Below, in pieces: positions 63,465 to 64,000 of a stretch of 64,000 bases of DNA. Under the pieces are notes generated by a model. The model ran no database searches, was not told the DNA's origin, and saw only the letters and a list, made by a program, of their open reading frames with translations. This DNA is from Pseudomonas sp. R37(2017) (lineage in GTDB: Bacteria > Pseudomonadota > Gammaproteobacteria > Pseudomonadales > Pseudomonadaceae), in contig NZ_NEHO01000012.1 of NCBI RefSeq assembly GCF_002113375.1, positions 62,001 through 126,000 on the forward strand. The letters are read 5' to 3'. Each line of letters begins with the position of its first letter. Position 1 is the first letter of the stretch. The translations under genes and the position numbers were made by a program.

Positions 63465-63513
63465 GTGATGAGCAACACCGAAAGTTCGCAGATCTTGCGT
63501 ACACCCGTTGACC

Positions 63514-63553
63514 CTGCAGGAGCGGGTGCCCGCTTGCGGCATGCTCGCGATGG
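63514..63553. repeat. Single REP (half element)
   Basis: CTGCAGGAGCGGGTGCCCGC, like the left arm at 7513, with no inverted partner nearby. 16 bp beyond the kinase stop. Confidence 0.7.
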
Positions 63554-63568
63554 GGTCGCCTCGGTCCA

Positions 63569-64000
63569 TCAGGCCTGCCGCGGTGACCGCACCGCCAACG
63601 CACTCGCTGTCGCCTCATCGATCGGCAACGAAAAACGAAAGGTCGCCCCGCGTCCCGGCACATCGATCAACTGAATCTCGCGCCCATGCAATTGCAGGAT
63701 GCGATGCACGATCCGCAGCCCCAACCCGCCATCGCGCCGTGCGCCGCCGATATTGAACGGGCGCAGGAACAAACCTTCGCGCAGTTCCGAGGCAATGCCG
63801 GGGCCGGTGTCGCTGACCGTGACTTCGATGAATGCCCCTTGCGGGCGCAACTCAAGGTCGACCTCGCCACCGGACGGGGTATGACGCAGGGCGTTGTCGA
63901 ACAGGTTGGTCAGCACCCGCTCGATCAACCCGAGGTCCGCGCAGGCCACCGAGGCATTCGGCGCGAAGGTGGCCTTGAGTTCGACCTTGCGCGCCTCGGC
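63569..64000 (-). CDS. Sensor histidine kinase, partial (C-terminal ATPase domain)
   Basis: The last ~143 residues of a two-component kinase: N box DNALRHTPSGGEV, G1 box VSDTGPGIA, and G2 LGLRIVHRILQLHGREI, ending in a non-conserved tail. The frame stays open to the window edge, so the sensor and phospho-acceptor domains lie beyond. The kinase's response regulator is not visible. Confidence 0.92.
   Translation of the reverse strand, partial: AEARKVELKATFAPNASVACADLGLIERVLTNLFDNALRHTPSGGEVDLELRPQGAFIEVTVSDTGPGIASELREGLFLRPFNIGGARRDGGLGLRIVHRILQLHGREIQLIDVPGRGATFRFSLPIDEATASALAVRSPRQA

Overview
The window is bacterial chromosome from a Pseudomonas, most likely of the P. fluorescens group. This is inferred from high-GC coding, many REP/REPIN palindromes of the kinds common in that group, and gene neighbourhoods such as hmgR-hmgA-fahA-maiA, norR-hmpA, cyoABCDE and folE-folX-folM. 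No rRNA, tRNA, CRISPR array or prophage was recognised. Both edges cut genes: pta at the left (minus strand) and a sensor histidine kinase at the right (minus strand).

Layout. 1-9.5 kb: housekeeping and stress genes (pta, slyD-type isomerase, glutathione peroxidase, an Old Yellow Enzyme, a glycosyltransferase, cysZ, trxB, a class-III aminotransferase). 9.5-14.4 kb: a tetrahydromonapterin set (folM-folE-folX) next to an apparent blue-light module: a LitR-like MerR regulator, a PilZ-like protein and a short LOV photoreceptor. 14.6-25 kb: an aldolase/hydrolase pair, an SDR, an amidase, the homogentisate operon under an IclR regulator, and a Leu-dehydrogenase-like gene whose second catalytic lysine is valine. 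25-41 kb: yebG with a LexA box, psiE, sdaA and its LysR neighbour, a RaiA-type protein, relics of a DUF3649-PepSY gene pair, an AraC/EamA pair, cheV, norR/hmpA and dsbB. 41.7-46.6 kb: the complete cytochrome bo3 oxidase operon cyoABCDE. 46.6-49.3 kb: an accessory patch with a nucleotidyltransferase-like cassette flanked by copies of the cyo terminator, a lone HigA-like antitoxin and a DUF3077 gene with a short leader ORF.

49.3-62.3 kb is the most interesting part: a biosynthetic-looking cluster with no NRPS or PKS. One MocR-type regulator (minus) diverges from an exporter, ATP-grasp ligase, RidA and cupin. After a terminator and a new promoter region come a GST, a KamA-family radical-SAM aminomutase, an IlvE-type aminotransferase, a clavaminate-synthase/VioC-like oxygenase, an AurF-like diiron N-oxygenase and a metallo-beta-lactamase-fold hydrolase. 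A second MocR regulator closes the cluster. The enzymes suggest a small amino-acid-derived product, perhaps a beta-amino acid that is hydroxylated, N-oxygenated and ligated; the product is unknown to me. Between the last enzyme and the second regulator lies a tandem array of five 134-bp REPIN units.

The remaining right end holds a conserved hypothetical gene, another REPIN and the partial histidine kinase.
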